Source of the DNA: Brachynemurus nebulosus | Taxonomy: Eukaryota > Arthropoda > Insecta > Neuroptera > Myrmeleontidae | DNA length: 64,000 nucleotides | Reading direction: 5' to 3' | Assembly: GCA_035578155.1 (NCBI GenBank) | Contig: JAPWDM010000034.1 | Location: 3,205,307-3,269,306, forward strand | Shown here: piece after piece, positions 45,120 to 57,493 of the stretch | How positions within the stretch are numbered: the stretch's first letter is position 1 | How the letters are laid out: the number at the start of each line of letters is the position of its first letter | The notes under the pieces: generated by a model | Database searches by the model: none | What the model saw: the letters and a program-made list of their open reading frames with translations, nothing else | What the model was told of the DNA's origin: nothing | Position numbers and translations under genes: made by a program

Positions 45120-45470
45120 TAATTGTAAGTTTTATTTTTTCTTTAATCGCTTATACTGAAAATACCTTATCTTCGATTTTCGATTTTCTTTTTTTAAATT
45201 AAAGTACTCGGTCCCTTCTATAACGTGGTACTCGATTTTCTTTTCTTTTTCGTTTTGCGGATTTTACGGGGCTTAGTTTTAAAAATAAGTGGATTTTTTA
45301 ATTAATTGATAAAATCAAGTATTAATTATAACATTACCCCACCTTTGATTTTCGATATATTTTTTTTAAATCAGAGTGCGCAGTCCCCTTTATAACGTGG
45401 TATTCGACTTTCTTTGTTTTTTTTCATTTTACGGATTTTACGGGGCTTACAAGGAACACTACCCAACTGA
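45120..45470 (+). repeat. About 180-bp direct duplication
   Basis: TATAACGTGGTACTCGATTT (45220) and TATAACGTGGTATTCGACTT (45392) with following TTTACGGATTTTACGGGGCTTA-like sequence form two diverged direct copies. No gene. Confidence 0.55.
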
Positions 45471-46215
45471 CACTCTCCGATTTGAATGAAACTTAGCATA
45501 CTATTAAGCATCGAAAAATATTAAATACGTGTTTTTTTGTTTCGGCTGAATACGCTGTTTAGGGATAGAAAACACCCCTCAATTCCTGACGGTGAAAACA
45601 ATTATGGCTAATTATTTCTCAAATGATACATTTTTTAAAAAAATGTGCTTAGGACCAAAGTTGTAGAGTTCAAAATAATGTACTTAATGGTGACCTTGAA
45701 GTCGACCTTGAGGTCAATTTTCAAGGTCAATTAAATTCGGAAGTAATTAACCGTGGTCGGACTTTATTCATATCCGGTATCTATTATCACTAGAGTGAGG
45801 ACATTGGTCCGCACAAACGGGGTGACCAATTTTATATAGCGAGTTCTAGCATATACTACGTCGTCAAAATTATGGGGACATCTTAACACAGAGGGGGGGG
45901 GGGGGCGTGTCCACACTTTTGACACAACAGTGTACCACAACATTAACTACAGTACCCGCTTAAAAGCATGGGCACCCCCTCCCCCCGTTGAAGTCAATTT
46001 CCAAGGTCAATAATTAAATTTGAAAGTAACTGACCGTTGTCTGACTTTATTCATCTCCTGTATCTGTATTCACTAGAGTAAGGACATTGGTCCGCACAAA
46101 CGGAATGACCAATTTTTTATAGCGGGTTCGAGCACACACCCCACGTCGTCAAAAGTATGTTGACATTTTAATCCAAGGAGGGCGGGGGGTGCCGCCCACG
46201 CTTTTGACGCGGTAC
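45471..46215 (+). repeat. Dispersed repeat E with TCAAGGTCA half sites
   Basis: TTTGAATGAAACTTAGCATA (45481) to TTTAGGGATAGAAAACACC recurs at 48721-48830, and TAGAGTGAGGACATTGGTCC (45792) recurs at 46075. GACCTTGA/TCAAGGTCA motifs cluster at 45700-45730, 45986 and 48955. A run of G (about 45892-45905) lies inside. Confidence 0.65.
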
Positions 46216-46716
46216 TGTAATTAACAAAATGTAATTTAATCGAAAATTACATTACATTACAAATTACATTTTCTAAATGTAGTTTGTCATCATGATTACC
46301 AATTATTGATATTTGTTAAAAAATATTTAAAAATGTTCTTTTATAATTCTGTTTTGATTTAAATTTAAATTAATAATATATTATAATGTTAGAATAGTTT
46401 TCCTTAGCGTCATAATAAACTACAATCAGGTAATTCATTTATATTATGAAAAATCCAGCTGGCCGACCTTAGGAACATTTTTGGCCTGCTTTAAGGCATA
46501 GGTGGCCGACTTAAGGCAAATATATTTTTAAAGATAAAAGTTAAAATATTTTGATTGTTTATTAATTTAGAAATTTAATCTCCATTTAGTTAGAAAGGCG
46601 ATACTTAAAAGTACTTAATGAGGTAATCAAAATACGCGTAAATTCAAAATTCTGAATTCTGCACGTCATTAATTGTTTAAGTGGCCCGACTTTTAGCACT
46701 CTCACCCTATTGTACT
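46216..46716. other. Gene-free spacer
   Basis: Contains a TTACATT-rich stretch (46230-46280); no coding signal. Confidence 0.4.
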
Positions 46717-46721
46717 TAATA

Positions 46722-47044
46722 TTTTGTTCCAGTGTAAAATTTTATTGCTCTTAAAGTCATCTCCTCTTGCTAAATAATATGTAGAGACAAGTTCCTCTCT
46801 ACAACGACCTAAAATATAAAACTGGTGGCGATTGTCGAGGATGGCGATTGTTCGGACACCTGGATAACTACAATATGAAGAGTGTCCTGTCCATCGCCAC
46901 CAGTGATAATCGCCACTATTGAAAATTGCCATCAGTTTCATGTTTTCACTGTAGAGAGGAATTTGTTGCTACATATTATTTGACAGGAAAAGGTGATATT
47001 AAAAATAATAAAATTTTATAAATCAATTTTACACTGGAACAAAA
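46722..47044. mobile_element. 323-bp MITE with TTTTGTTCCAGTG ends
   Basis: Perfect 20-bp terminal inverted repeats TTTTGTTCCAGTGTAAAATT abut TA at 46720-46721 and 47045-47046. The interior also pairs (ACTGGTGGCGATTG at about 46820 with ATCGCCACCAGT at 46893), so the whole element is hairpin-like. Confidence 0.8.
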
Positions 47045-47046
47045 TA

Positions 47047-47560
47047 TTCTTGCTTAAAGTTCTCATACGATTAATGCTTATTAATCGTATAAATACTAAA
47101 CTGAGTTTATTTGTTTTTTGTCTTGCTTTCACGCTTCTACAGTTTAACCAATCAACTTAAAACTTTGCACAGGGTAGCTTGGGAAACAGAAATGGTTACA
47201 AAATACTTTTTCCCTGGAAAAACATTCTATTTCAGTAGAAAAATCCCCCATCTAAAAAAAAAATTATACAGTCTATTTGTTGGATGTGAACACAGTGAGA
47301 CTAAGTATGAACAAACTAATTTATTGATAAATGTAGGTATAGATAATTTATTTTATGGTAAATAGACAATAAATAAACTTTTAAATATAATATTTATGGA
47401 TACTTTAACCGAATTATTAAACTGGCATATATTATGCCTGACGCGGATCGCAAAAATGGCGGATCGCAAAACATTTTTAGCACGATCCAATAATTTTTTT
47501 TGCAATTGATTTATATAATTATAGGGAATGTAAAACCAAAATGGCGTCATCCTATAGGTT
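47047..47560. other. Gene-free spacer
   Basis: No recognised coding signal; 47111-47365 ORF has no motif. Confidence 0.4.
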
Positions 47561-47905
47561 GTGCTAAAGCCGCCATCTCAGAAAACGTGTTTTTTCCAAA
47601 TATCTCGTGAACGGCTGGGCCCACAAGAAAAGTACAAGAAACATTTTTTATAGAAAATTGAATTTCCCACCTTTTTTATTTGAAACTATTTTTCTAAAGT
47701 AATTATTTCAAAAATTATAACGCTTTAATAAAACCAATTTTTGGTTTTCGGTAAATAATTTAAAAACGGTTAGCGTTACGTTGGTTAAGCTTATTATAAA
47801 AATTATAGAGCATACAATTCTCTACAATTTTTTTTTTTTTAAATTTTTTTCTAAAGCTTTTAGTTTACGAAATATCATGTACGAAAGGCTTGAAAATGCG
47901 GCTTC
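47560..47905 (-). repeat. Dispersed repeat F, paired with 52030-52190
   Basis: ACGTTGGTTAAGCTTATTAT (47781) to TTTACGAAATATCATGTACG (47863) is the inverted counterpart of 52040-52175. The other copy abuts family A copy 5. Confidence 0.6.
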
Positions 47906-47910
47906 TTTAT

Positions 47911-48017
47911 ATCATAGAAACGTTTTTGATGAATATACATGAAGGTACGTACACGTACCTAGACTATACGTACGTTGATTTATCTTCGTGCATATTCATC
48001 GAAAACGTTTCTATGAT
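47911..48017. ncRNA. 107-nt pre-miRNA-like hairpin
   Basis: ATCATAGAAACGTTTTTGAT ... pairs with ... CGAAAACGTTTCTATGAT: the 34-bp stem has two G-U pairs and one A-C mismatch on the plus strand. The roughly 37-nt top contains a further palindrome, GGTACGTACACGTACC. The shape and length fit a miRNA precursor, but also a tiny MITE. Confidence 0.35.
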
Positions 48018-48025
48018 ACAAATAC

Positions 48026-48520
48026 CCCTGTCGCAGCATCTGCATAACATAGCGAATTTCCAAATTTTGGGGACTGGCGGATCTCATCTAAGAACTGTAC
48101 CTATTTAAAATAGTTTAGCTTTCTAAGAGCAAAAGATTTTTTAAAATCGGCTGGGTAATTAGTTTTGATATTTTTGGGACCCAAGAACCCGAACGGACTT
48201 TGTGCAGCATAGTTGTATCCATCTAAAATAATTTAGTTCTCTAACAGTGAAAAAATTTCAAAATCGGTCGGTTAGTTTATTTTTTACAATAATGGAAACA
48301 GTAAACCCTGGCGGAAATCATACAACATAACCTTTATTCATCTAAAATAATTTTAGTAAAAAGTTTATCCTAACAGTAAAAAACGGGTCCTAGAGATCTC
48401 ATATAACTTATGGTAGTCCGTAAGGTTCTTGTGGACATCATTTAATTACTTAATGAATTCAAATACTTTAACTTACTAACGGTGAAAAAATTTTCAAAAT
48501 TTTCGACATTCGCTAAAAAA
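48026..48520 (-). repeat. Decayed inverted units of the 120-bp array
   Basis: CAAGAACCCGAACGGACTTT (48183) and AAATTTCAAAATCGGTCGG mirror 30590-30720; further units follow to 48500. The GCAGCATCTGCATAACATAG block at 48033 is the repeat C end. Confidence 0.65.
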
Positions 48521-48689
48521 ATCATTGAAAAAATATTTGATATGTTTCGATCAATTAATGGTCAACATCAGCAAATAAAAGTTACTCAAATCGAAGAAAA
48601 GAATGAGTTATTTGTCCGTAGAAATTAAAATACAAATTCTGAAAACGAGCAAAGAAATATTGAAAAAACTAGATCGCAAAACATTCTGA

Positions 48690-49030
48690 CAAATAACACT
48701 ACCCAACCAATACTCGCCAATCTGAATGAAACTTAACATACTTATTAAACAGCGAAAAATATTAAATACGTGTTTTTTTTTTTTTTATTTCGGCTAAATA
48801 CGCTTTTTAGGGGTAGAAAACACCATTCAACCTCTGTAGATGAAAACAGTTATAGCTAAATATTTTTGAAACGACATATTTTCTGAAAAAGGACTGAGTA
48901 CCAAATTTGTAGAATTTAAAGCGATGCACTTGATAGTGACCCTGAAATCGATTTTCAAGGTCAGTTGAAAATGATTAGCCATTGCCGAACTTTGACCATA
49001 TCCTGTACCTATAAGCAGTAATTTCATGTA
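48690..49030 (+). repeat. Dispersed repeat E, copy 2
   Basis: Aligns with 45471-45780, including AATATTAAATACGTGTTTTT, GGGGTAGAAAACACC and TTTTCAAGGTCAGTTGAAA. A small inverted fragment (49430-49600) ends TTTGGTCCTAAGCACTTTTT. Confidence 0.65.
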
Positions 49031-50034
49031 TCGACTCAATCTATCTTCAAAATTGATTTGTTGCGTTATTTTTCTAAAATAAAAAAAATAAAAACCTGAC
49101 GAAATGGAAAAATAGGCGCAAATTTATAGAAAAAATTAGAAGAAAATATTTTTGTAAGTAATTTTAGAAGTAAAGTTAAGAAAAGATTTAATATCACTCC
49201 AATTGTAAGTTAAACATTAACTTTATGTTATATTAGAAATTTTCAAAATTTTTTAAAATTTTTATTGCTACTCTATAGTTATCATAATAGGAATTCAATT
49301 GAACATATGATTAGCTATTATTTTTCCGATTGCGATTGAGCAAGTATTTTTCAAAATTACTTCTTGATCACTTATTTTCTATCTTGCATGTGAAATTCGT
49401 TCGAATATACTTTGAACCATTTAGGGATGAAAAGTAAACTACTCCTTTTGAAAAATATTAAATGATTTTCAAATGACTTTGGAAATTGACCTCAAGGTCA
49501 TCTTCAAAGTCATCATCAAGTGCATCACTTTGAACTCTATAACTTTGGTCCTAAGCACTTTTTTCAGAAAATATATCGTACCATAATCCACTTCTATGTT
49601 GATTCCTGGTCTCTTTTCCTGCGTTTCTAATATTTATGTCAATAAAAAATGTGCTACCGTAGACAAGGATGAATAGGTACGCATTCAGACTTCACACCGT
49701 ATTTTTTGTATTTATTTTATGAGTACTTAATCTTTAATATATTAAAAATTTACGCGAAGATGGTCACTTTATCAGCAGTATCCAAAAAAATTTAAAAATA
49801 TCGGTGGTTTTTGAAAAATTAACAAAAATCGTATAATTTCTTCTCTATGAAAAATTGGGGTCAAAAGAGACGAGAAAAGAGTAAATGGGGACAACCCGTA
49901 GGGTCGACCAAAATTGAAATTCTAATATAAAATAATTTCGAACTTTTTGTATTTATACATTAAAAAAATAAATAATAGGTACTTGATGATTTTCTGTAAA
50001 AATAAACGTAGAATCTAAAATAAAGTTTATATAC
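49031..50034. other. Gene-free AT-rich stretch
   Basis: Apart from the inverted repeat E fragment at 49430-49600, no signal. Confidence 0.4.
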
Positions 50035-50470
50035 CCCTGTCGTTTACCCCTAAGTTTATATTCCTCCTATTCTTATTTTAGTTCAAAAAATAATTTTTCA
50101 AAAGACTAAGACATAATAATTAATAACAGTGAGATTCTACGTCCATTTTCAGACTTTTGTCTAATACAGACGTTACCTAGAATTTTTTTTATCTACAAAA
50201 ACATCAGTTTACAGAATTTAATTTATTAGTTAGGAAAATAATTCAAATATGTCTCACTAACAATAAATGTCTTAAATGAGTTTAAAAAATCAAAACGATA
50301 CTGTTTATTAAATTGCGTAAAAGCTAGTAAATGCAATAACAGATATGATGAATTTATAAGGATTTTCTTGTACTACAAAATCTCAAAAATATGGGAACGC
50401 GTACTTTTTTTTCGTTAATTGTTTTATTTTTTTGCACAAAATTTTAAAAATACTTTATTTTCTTAAGAAA
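50035..50470 (-). repeat. Dispersed repeat C, copy 2
   Basis: Inverted relative to 12600-13100, with ATTCTACGTCCATTTTCAGA (50132), TTTGTCTAATACAGACGTTA and CATATCTGTTATTGC-region landmarks. Confidence 0.65.
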
Positions 50471-51833
50471 GGGAGGCAACTTTAGTCACAGATATGCCTA
50501 TGAAAAGTTTTTGGTAATCCGGGAAAAACGAAAACACTTTTTAAAATTTTTTTATTGTTAAAATCGAAATGTTCTTTTAAAGAGGGTTAAAATTACCATA
50601 TTTTGACACAATCACTCCCTAACTAACGAGCCTTACTTAATATTAAAAAATTGAGAAAAAACACGTCAATTAGATTTTTTTACACAGATTTTATTTGTTA
50701 TATAATTCAAAAGGATATTTTAAAAATGTGTATGAATGACTTTCATTAAATAAATTTCAATATATTTTCCATTTATTTTAACAGTGGAATGTCCTTATTA
50801 GTGGCTATACTTTCGGCTTGGAGCGAATTAGACGAAGATTTTCTTCTAAAACCAAATTTAATAATTAATTAAAGAAATAAAAAAAAATTTGTGGATTTCC
50901 TACCGTTCAAATATAATCTTTATTGTATGTAAAAATGTTATTACATTTTTTCAAAAAACTGTAAGTAAACTGTAAAATTTTCTTTACAAATATGTTAAAA
51001 TAGAGAAATGTTTCCTTTTTAATTTATTTTTAACTCTTTTTAAATGATTCACTTTAAAATTTTTTAATATTTCTTAATCGAAATTTCATAAAAGAATGTG
51101 TCAAAATTTAAAAAAATTTTTCTTTGTTAAAAAAAAAATTGAATGTGCAAAATTATTTAATACTAGAATACTCTCTGTATACAATTCTAATCATAACTGT
51201 ATTGTCAATTGGATAGAAAATTACGTAAAAATATTATTGTTTGAATATGATTTAACGTAATTTTTATACGATTGAAGCAAACTCTTATTAATTTTAGGAA
51301 GGTGTAAATATAATCTAAATTCTGATCATATCACATAAAAAGCTGCGCCGTGTTTTTTTATCTAAAAAAAAATGGAACAGAGATACATTATAAAAACATT
51401 TAACTGACAGAGAAATAGAATATAGCCGAATCGTTAAATTGGATTTAAAAAATCATGACACGCTACTTATAAAGCGGTTTTTTTCGAATTTAGCTCGCAA
51501 AAAATGAGACAGAAAAAAAAAGAATGCGAGTGCGAGTGAAATGGAGAACGACATATTTCCTAGTTTTTCTCGAAAAGTAAATAATTTAGAGCAACGGTAT
51601 AAAAACATTTTTGATGCATTTTACCTTTTACTATGGCTTGGTGTAAAAAAAAAAATTTGAAAAATTGCTTAATTCTGGCAAAAACCTCATTTTGTTGACA
51701 AAAAACGCCCGGAAAACCTACTTCTGGGCATCCGACATGTCTGGCTAACGAACTCATCCAACGATTTGGAAAATCGAATTCGCACACAAAATTTCATAAG
51801 CATTAAACGTTTCGTTCGAGAGTTATCTCGCGG

Positions 51834-51917
<84 letters not shown>

Positions 51918-52060
51918 TTTAGTGAATATCATTTTCGTATTCTAGGGACCTCAAAACATATTTCTGATATGGTCCCGGGCTTAGGTTGCACCATGACACC
52001 TGGCGTAAAAGCTGAATTTCCAGTTTTGGAAATTCGCTAAAAAGCCGCATTTTCAAGCTT
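50471..52060 (-). repeat. Family A, copy 5 (longest)
   Basis: Contains, in order, TTTTGGTAATCCGGG (50510), GACACAATCACTCCC (50601), ACGTAATTTTTATACGATTG (51255), ATGACACGCTACTTATAAAG (51455), GCGAGTGAAATGGAGAACG (51532), CTACTTCTGGGCATCC (51719), (TA)n, then TAAATTTTAGTGAATATCAT and CCAGTTTTGGAAATTCGCTA (52020). No ORF with motif. Confidence 0.75.
51838..51914. repeat. (TA)n microsatellite
   Basis: Central TA run of family A copy 5. Confidence 0.95.
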
Positions 52061-52221
52061 TTCGTACATGATATCTCGTAAACTAAAAGCTTTGGAAAAA
52101 AATGTTTAAAACAAAATTTGTAGAGAATTGTACGCACTATAATTTTTATAATAAGCTTAACCAACGTAACGTCAACCGTTTTTAAATTATTTACTTTTAA
52201 ATTATTTTTAAATTATTTAAT

Positions 52222-52249
52222 GAGCGCACGAACGTAGCGAGTGCGCTCA
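52222..52249. repeat. GAGCGCAC/GTGCGCTC hairpin
   Basis: GAGCGCACGAACGTAGCGAG followed by TGCGCTC forms an 8-bp G/C stem with an 11-nt loop, standing out in AT-rich flank beside the element tail at 52310. Confidence 0.6.
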
Positions 52250-52309
52250 ACCTCGCTTTTGTGGGCAATCGACAATTTCCCGCACTTATTGCACAATATA
52301 CTATTATTT

Positions 52310-52737
52310 ATAAAGTAGGAATTTTTGATATTTATTTATATAATAGAAATTATGGATTTTTTTGGAAAGAAAAAATATCTTCATAAAGACCTTCCAGTTT
52401 ACTATTTAAGGTCCTTTTTTAATATTTAAAAATAAAACACAAAGGCAATTGGCGGATAAGCATGGGTAGGAATGCCCTCGTACGAATTGTGTAGGCTTTC
52501 TCCTGCTAATCGCTATCGGCACAAAACTGAAATTTACTGAGATTCAACTCTTAAAAACTTAAAACCTTTTTTTAAAGCCCCGATCGGCCGGACACTCATC
52601 ATCAGTTTTGAAACCACCAAAATGACAAATCGTTTGTAGACTTTCAATCGAATTTCGCTTGTAGACATTCAATACCGAATATGAAGGGAAAAATTCGACT
52701 TCCGTGATGGGGTCCCGCTGCTCACGGCGTTTTTTAT
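52310..52737 (-). pseudogene. Unrecognised element protein tail, copy 3
   Basis: Minus-strand frame KKRREQRDPITEVEFF to HFGGFKTDDECPADRGFKKR, stop at about 52563. The 3' flank to about 52310, including AAGGCCTTTATGAAG-like and AATTGGCGGATAAGCATGGG segments, matches 44290-44520. Only the last 58 codons or so remain. Confidence 0.6.
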
Positions 52738-52739
52738 TA

Positions 52740-53380
52740 TTGACTTCACATGTTCATCTATAACCGCGAGTCGTTCAGTAAAATCCTATCTACAGAATAA
52801 ACTTACTAGATAATTTTCTAGTAATTTTTAATAGTTTAAATGTATAGAGTAGAATTTGTTTCCCTTTTGTTCAAAATTCGCAAATTATTTGTAGGTTAAT
52901 TGTAAAAAAAAATTTGTCGCTAATATTTTTAATGAAAATTCTTAATGACCTAAATACATAGATATTTAAGTGTGGGAGTGTAAACAACGGATTGTACAAA
53001 AGCTTTATAAATAGTGTTCAATTAAAAATATTTTGGATGTCAGAAGCAATAAAAGCAGTAAAAATTGTATCCTTTAGAATAATTATATTAATGTTGGAAT
53101 CGGCCTTATTTATTCAGCTGTATATAATTAAGTACTCTAATTTCATTAGTTAGATACTGGCAACATCTATCTTAGCAATATCATATTGCTAAGATAGATA
53201 CTGCAATAGCAGATTAAATTAAAAGTAAAATTGAGGTATTTCACATCAGAAATTCTAAAAATTGATTGTTTTGACAATTTATTTAAAATATAAATGGTAC
53301 AAATTACCATGGTGGTAGCGCTGGTAATATTTAAACTTAAAATATATACTGGCTATCGTAAATGCAAAAGAAAAGAAATA
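52740..53380. other. Gene-free spacer
   Basis: TATCTTAGCAATATCATATTGCTAAGATA at 53169-53197 is a perfect small palindrome; no gene. Confidence 0.45.
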
Positions 53381-53388
53381 ATATTAAC

Positions 53389-53864
53389 TAGTGATGAGCA
53401 AAATTAATCTTGGTCTTGCAGTCTTGTCTTGGTCTTGCATTTTTTGCAAGACCAAGACCAAGACCAAGACTGCATTTTGCAAGACCAAGACCAAGACCAA
53501 GGCTATAAGTATGGTTGCAAGACCAATACCAAGACTCAAGTGAGCAAGACCAAGACTATAGCAAGAAAAAAGCAAGACTCTTGCTAAATTATTTAAATAG
53601 TTTAAAAGTATAATTAATACCGTAAAGAGAGAAAATTCTGATTTTAAAAGAAAAAAATTCGCTAATAAAGAAATGCAAGAAAGTGCAAGATTTTTAGCAA
53701 TACCAAGACCAAGACCAATACCAAGACTGTATTTTGCAAGACCAAGACCAAGACCAAGACTCAAACTGCTCTAGCAAGACCAAGACCAAGATTCTTAATG
53801 CAAGAACAAGACCAAGACCAAGACTGCCAAGTCTTGGTCTTGGTCTTGCAGTTGCTCATCACTA
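53389..53864. mobile_element. hAT MITE built of GACCAA hexamers, 476 bp, 8-bp TSD
   Basis: Ends TAGTGATGAGCAA and its exact reverse complement; exact 8-bp duplications ATATTAAC at 53381-53388 and 53865-53872. The subterminal regions are runs of CAAGACCAAGACCAAGAC and its complement, so hairpins and tandem hexamers cover most of it. The ORF across it is low-complexity translation of the repeat. Confidence 0.92.
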
Positions 53865-53872
53865 ATATTAAC

Positions 53873-55455
53873 AGCTAAAGAACCGATTATAAGAGGTATG
53901 CTTTAGAGCAGTGATTCTGAAAATGGCGGTCGCAGAAACAATTGGTTATAGATTTCATACTCATTTTCTACACAGTTTCTACCCATTTTGGCATATTTCA
54001 GGGGTCTTTTCACTGCTGTAGAGTATCACCAAAGTTACTCACATCTTATACTTTGATCACTTCGATACCTGAGTGCCTTTACAACTTATAAAAACTAACG
54101 GTTCTATGGTATCATCAAATCCGTGATGTATAGTCATATCAAACAACAGCCAGTCGCACACCTGGCCTGCTTATTTATTTTTCTAACAAAGTTTGTTTTA
54201 TTAAAACAGTAAGGCTTGGAAGAAATCAGAAATAAACGACACAAAATCTACTTGCTATAACAAATTTTGTTTGGTATATTTAATTTTCGCTAATAACTCC
54301 CATTATCTGTAATACTACTATCGGTGACCTAATTTAATAGAACAATCTGTATTAATCAGCCGCATTCAGCCCATTTACCACCACCGCATCGTATACCGTA
54401 TCGTAATATACTACTATAACGTGCACTACACCAAGTTATACGTATGTGAAAACATTCAACAACGGATTTTATTTGGAACAGAAAGCTAAATATCATCTAT
54501 AATTCTATATAATATGTATGCTACACTATGTCGCTATGTATACATATACACACACACAACTAAACTGCTACGTGCATGGCTTTGTATGGCAATGTTGCTG
54601 GATCAATATCTGTCCTGACCCAATTCAAACCATCACACCGTTATTCAGACACCAACGGGCGCTCCCATTATATAGTATTAAGGGGATTTTTCTTAAAAAT
54701 TGTACTTTGGCGTTTTTGCTATATTAAATACTGTTGTTATCTACTACATATTATAATAAGTTTAGAATTTTATTTTTAATAATTGATTATATTTATTTCT
54801 TGTTTTAATACAAAGAAGTATATACGCGTATGCATTGTTTAATAAATATCTACTGTTTATGATCAGTATGGATTTAAAGGATATTATTATTAAGTAGGTC
54901 ATACAGATTTATTAATATTGATATCAATTCTACTAATAAAATAAATAGACATAAAGACAATGGAATATTTGTGTAGGAAAACTTATCTAATGGTAACTTA
55001 AAATTAGAAATAATATTTTTTATATTCAACTGCTTCTAATATGTAACGCACTTATTTTCACTAGTTTATAAATACAGAAAAGTGCTTTTGTAAATTTTAT
55101 TTTGAGCATTACGTTATGGTATTTCACATTTGCTACTTATTAATAATAAAACAATTTACTTAGCAATAAACACCATTTATATTGGAAATTCTTATGAAAA
55201 TTTGTTGTCTAACAATTTAAAGGGAACAATCGTCAACTAACAAAAACGCGACAGCGAAGCTGAAGCGTTTTTGGATTGACAGTTCTTCAAGTTAAATTGA
55301 TTTTAGGAAAAAAATTTGAGTTGTAAAAACACAAATTTATTCAGAAAAAATATATAACTCGAGGGTAGTAATGAGTGATTATATTGATCGAAACATAAGA
55401 GTTTTCAAAAGTAAGACAATTTCACGGTAAGACAATTTAACGAATAAAATAAATT
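53873..55455. other. Gene-free AT-rich stretch
   Basis: No motif-bearing ORF, tRNA or terminal repeat recognised. Confidence 0.4.
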
Positions 55456-55461
55456 AGTATA

Positions 55462-55548
55462 TCGCGCGTACTCTTTCACAACCTCGTATATCAAAAACTG
55501 CATGTTTTAAGACACACAAAAAACATTAAATATTGTATTTATATATAC

Positions 55549-55611
<63 letters not shown>

Positions 55612-55733
55612 GATAGCCAACATCAAAGGGTGTAATTAGCCTAAATCCTAAGTTCATAATGATGAAAACACAGATTTAAATACATTTTATTTTTTTTTAT
55701 TTCAGATACGAGGTTGAGAAAGAGTACGCGCGA
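55462..55733. mobile_element. 272-bp MITE with TCGCGCGTACTC ends and (TA)n core
   Basis: TCGCGCGTACTCTTTCACAA and its reversed partner match in 27 of 28 bases; TA at 55460-55461 and 55734-55735. A (TA)n run fills 55551-55608. Confidence 0.8.
55551..55608. repeat. (TA)n microsatellite
   Basis: Uninterrupted TA run inside the 272-bp MITE. Confidence 0.95.
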
Positions 55734-55768
55734 TATGTAATATGGTTTTTGGGATAATGTAATAATTT

Positions 55769-56195
55769 TAACAAATTTTTTAAACCTGAGTTCCCAAATA
55801 ATTTAATTACTAATTTATCCAAGGAGATGAAGGATTAGAAATAATACTCCGACTATCTTCCGTAGAATAATTTGTTTCTTTATTTGTGTCCAGAAATTTT
55901 TCGGTATATTTTATACCTTCTTCGATGGCTACAAATACAATAAATATTTACAATGTAATAATATCTAATATATCTAATATTGTATTAGCAATAATAGTTA
56001 CAAAATTTTTTTGAAATTTTTTTAGTTTTGGTTTGTTGGAATGTATAATGAAAAATTATTTATAAACAACAGAGAGAAAAAAAACATTTTTATTTAAAAA
56101 TATGCTGGAGCGAAAAAAAAGAACGAAAACATTTTAATTTAAGTAAGGAAAAAATTTTGTATTAATTATAAATTAAAAGAATAAGTCAAAAATTT
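55769..56195. repeat. Left inverted arm of the Penelope-like element
   Basis: Reverse complement of 59395-59822 with scattered changes; contains no recognised ORF. Confidence 0.85.
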
Positions 56196-56455
56196 TCACA
56201 TAGTTTTTGTTAAACCATCTTCTTTGGTACAACGAGAGCATACGATTCATGAAAAGTAATCTCTAACACAACCGAGATTATTATGTCGAGAAAATGCATT
56301 TCATAAGAAATTTGTCAATATTAATTAAAATCCGATTCTTAATTTAAAAAATTAAGTTCGTCCCGTTTTATTTAGAAAATTTTTTATTTTTTTATTTAAT
56401 GATCCGAAAAGATATATTTATTTAATTCTAATTAAAATGGTTGTATAGTACATAC

Positions 56456-57493
56456 TTACAAGGAAAGGTTCCCAGGTGTCCGCCTCCGATTTCAATGCCG
56501 CTGAAATATGTTATTGTACGTCGAAATCTAAGGGACATATATTTTTTTTATCGGCGGAAAAACGGTTTGAAGGGGTGAAATCACCCTTCAAAAATTGGGG
56601 TAAAAATTTAATTTTTAAAATATCTCGAAAACAGTAAGAGATAGAGCAAAAGTTTAAATTGGCGATATTGCTCTTTTTTAAAGAGCTATCTATTGATATG
56701 CAATCTGTTCACTTTACATCAACAGGGGTGGTTGGGGGTTAATTTTGCAAAAAGGGGGTGAAAATTAAACAATATAAAATTTTTGTTTACAGATTTGAAA
56801 TCTACGTCAAAAAAACTAGTTGATCTCTTTTCGCTCAATGTCTTAATATTAAGTCTAGGGGTAGTTAACTAGGAGGTGACTGTGTCGAATAGTCGTACTA
56901 CTTGGATAGATCTAGAAGTTCTTCTTGATGGAAAATAGTTTAAGACAATTAGAATAACGTAGAAATGAAATTTTCGATTTAAAAATTCAGTTTTTGCAAC
57001 ACTAGAGAGGGGGTGAGTCACCCTTTATACCAGTTTACTAACACTCATTTTTACTATTAATACACTGACAATGGATAATACTGTCACAAGAAGTGGTTCT
57101 GAAGGTGGACTATCGTATGTAAGGTTTTTATTAGATCAAATCTGTAAACAAAATTTTTATATTGTTTAATTTTCACCTCCTTTTTGCAAAATTAATCCCC
57201 AAATTTTAACCCCCAACCACTCCTGTTGATGTAAATTGAACAAATTGCATATCAATAGATAGCTCTTTGAAAAAGAGTAATATCGCCAATTTAAACCTTT
57301 GGTCTATCTCTTACTGTTTTCCAGATATTTTAAAAATTAAATTTTTACCCCGATTTTTGAAGGGCGATTTCACCCCTTCAAACCGTTTTTCCGCCGATAA
57401 AAAAAAATACGTGTCTCTTAGATTTCGACGTAGAATAACATATTTCAGCAGCATTGAAATCAGGGGCGGACACCTGGGAACCTTTCCTTGTTA
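56456..57493. mobile_element. Fold-back element, family B, nested in the Penelope-like element
   Basis: Arms 56456-56796 and about 57148-57493: TTACAAGGAAAGGTTCCCAG at the left, the reverse (with one change) at the right; inside, GGGGTAAAAATTTAATTTTT and ATAGATAGCTCTTT pair. The loop includes CTAGGGGTAGTTAACTAGG and GGGGGTGAGTCACCC. Relatives at 16021-16940 and 16941-18513. Confidence 0.8.

Noticed and set aside
53384..53764. 126-codon ORF rich in Gly/Leu (LGLGLG)
   Set aside because: Translation of GACCAA-type hexamers inside a hAT MITE; no protein evidence.
55769..55900. Hammerhead ribozyme in the Penelope arm
   Set aside because: AGATGAAGG...GAAA is reminiscent, but the CTGATGA core is absent.
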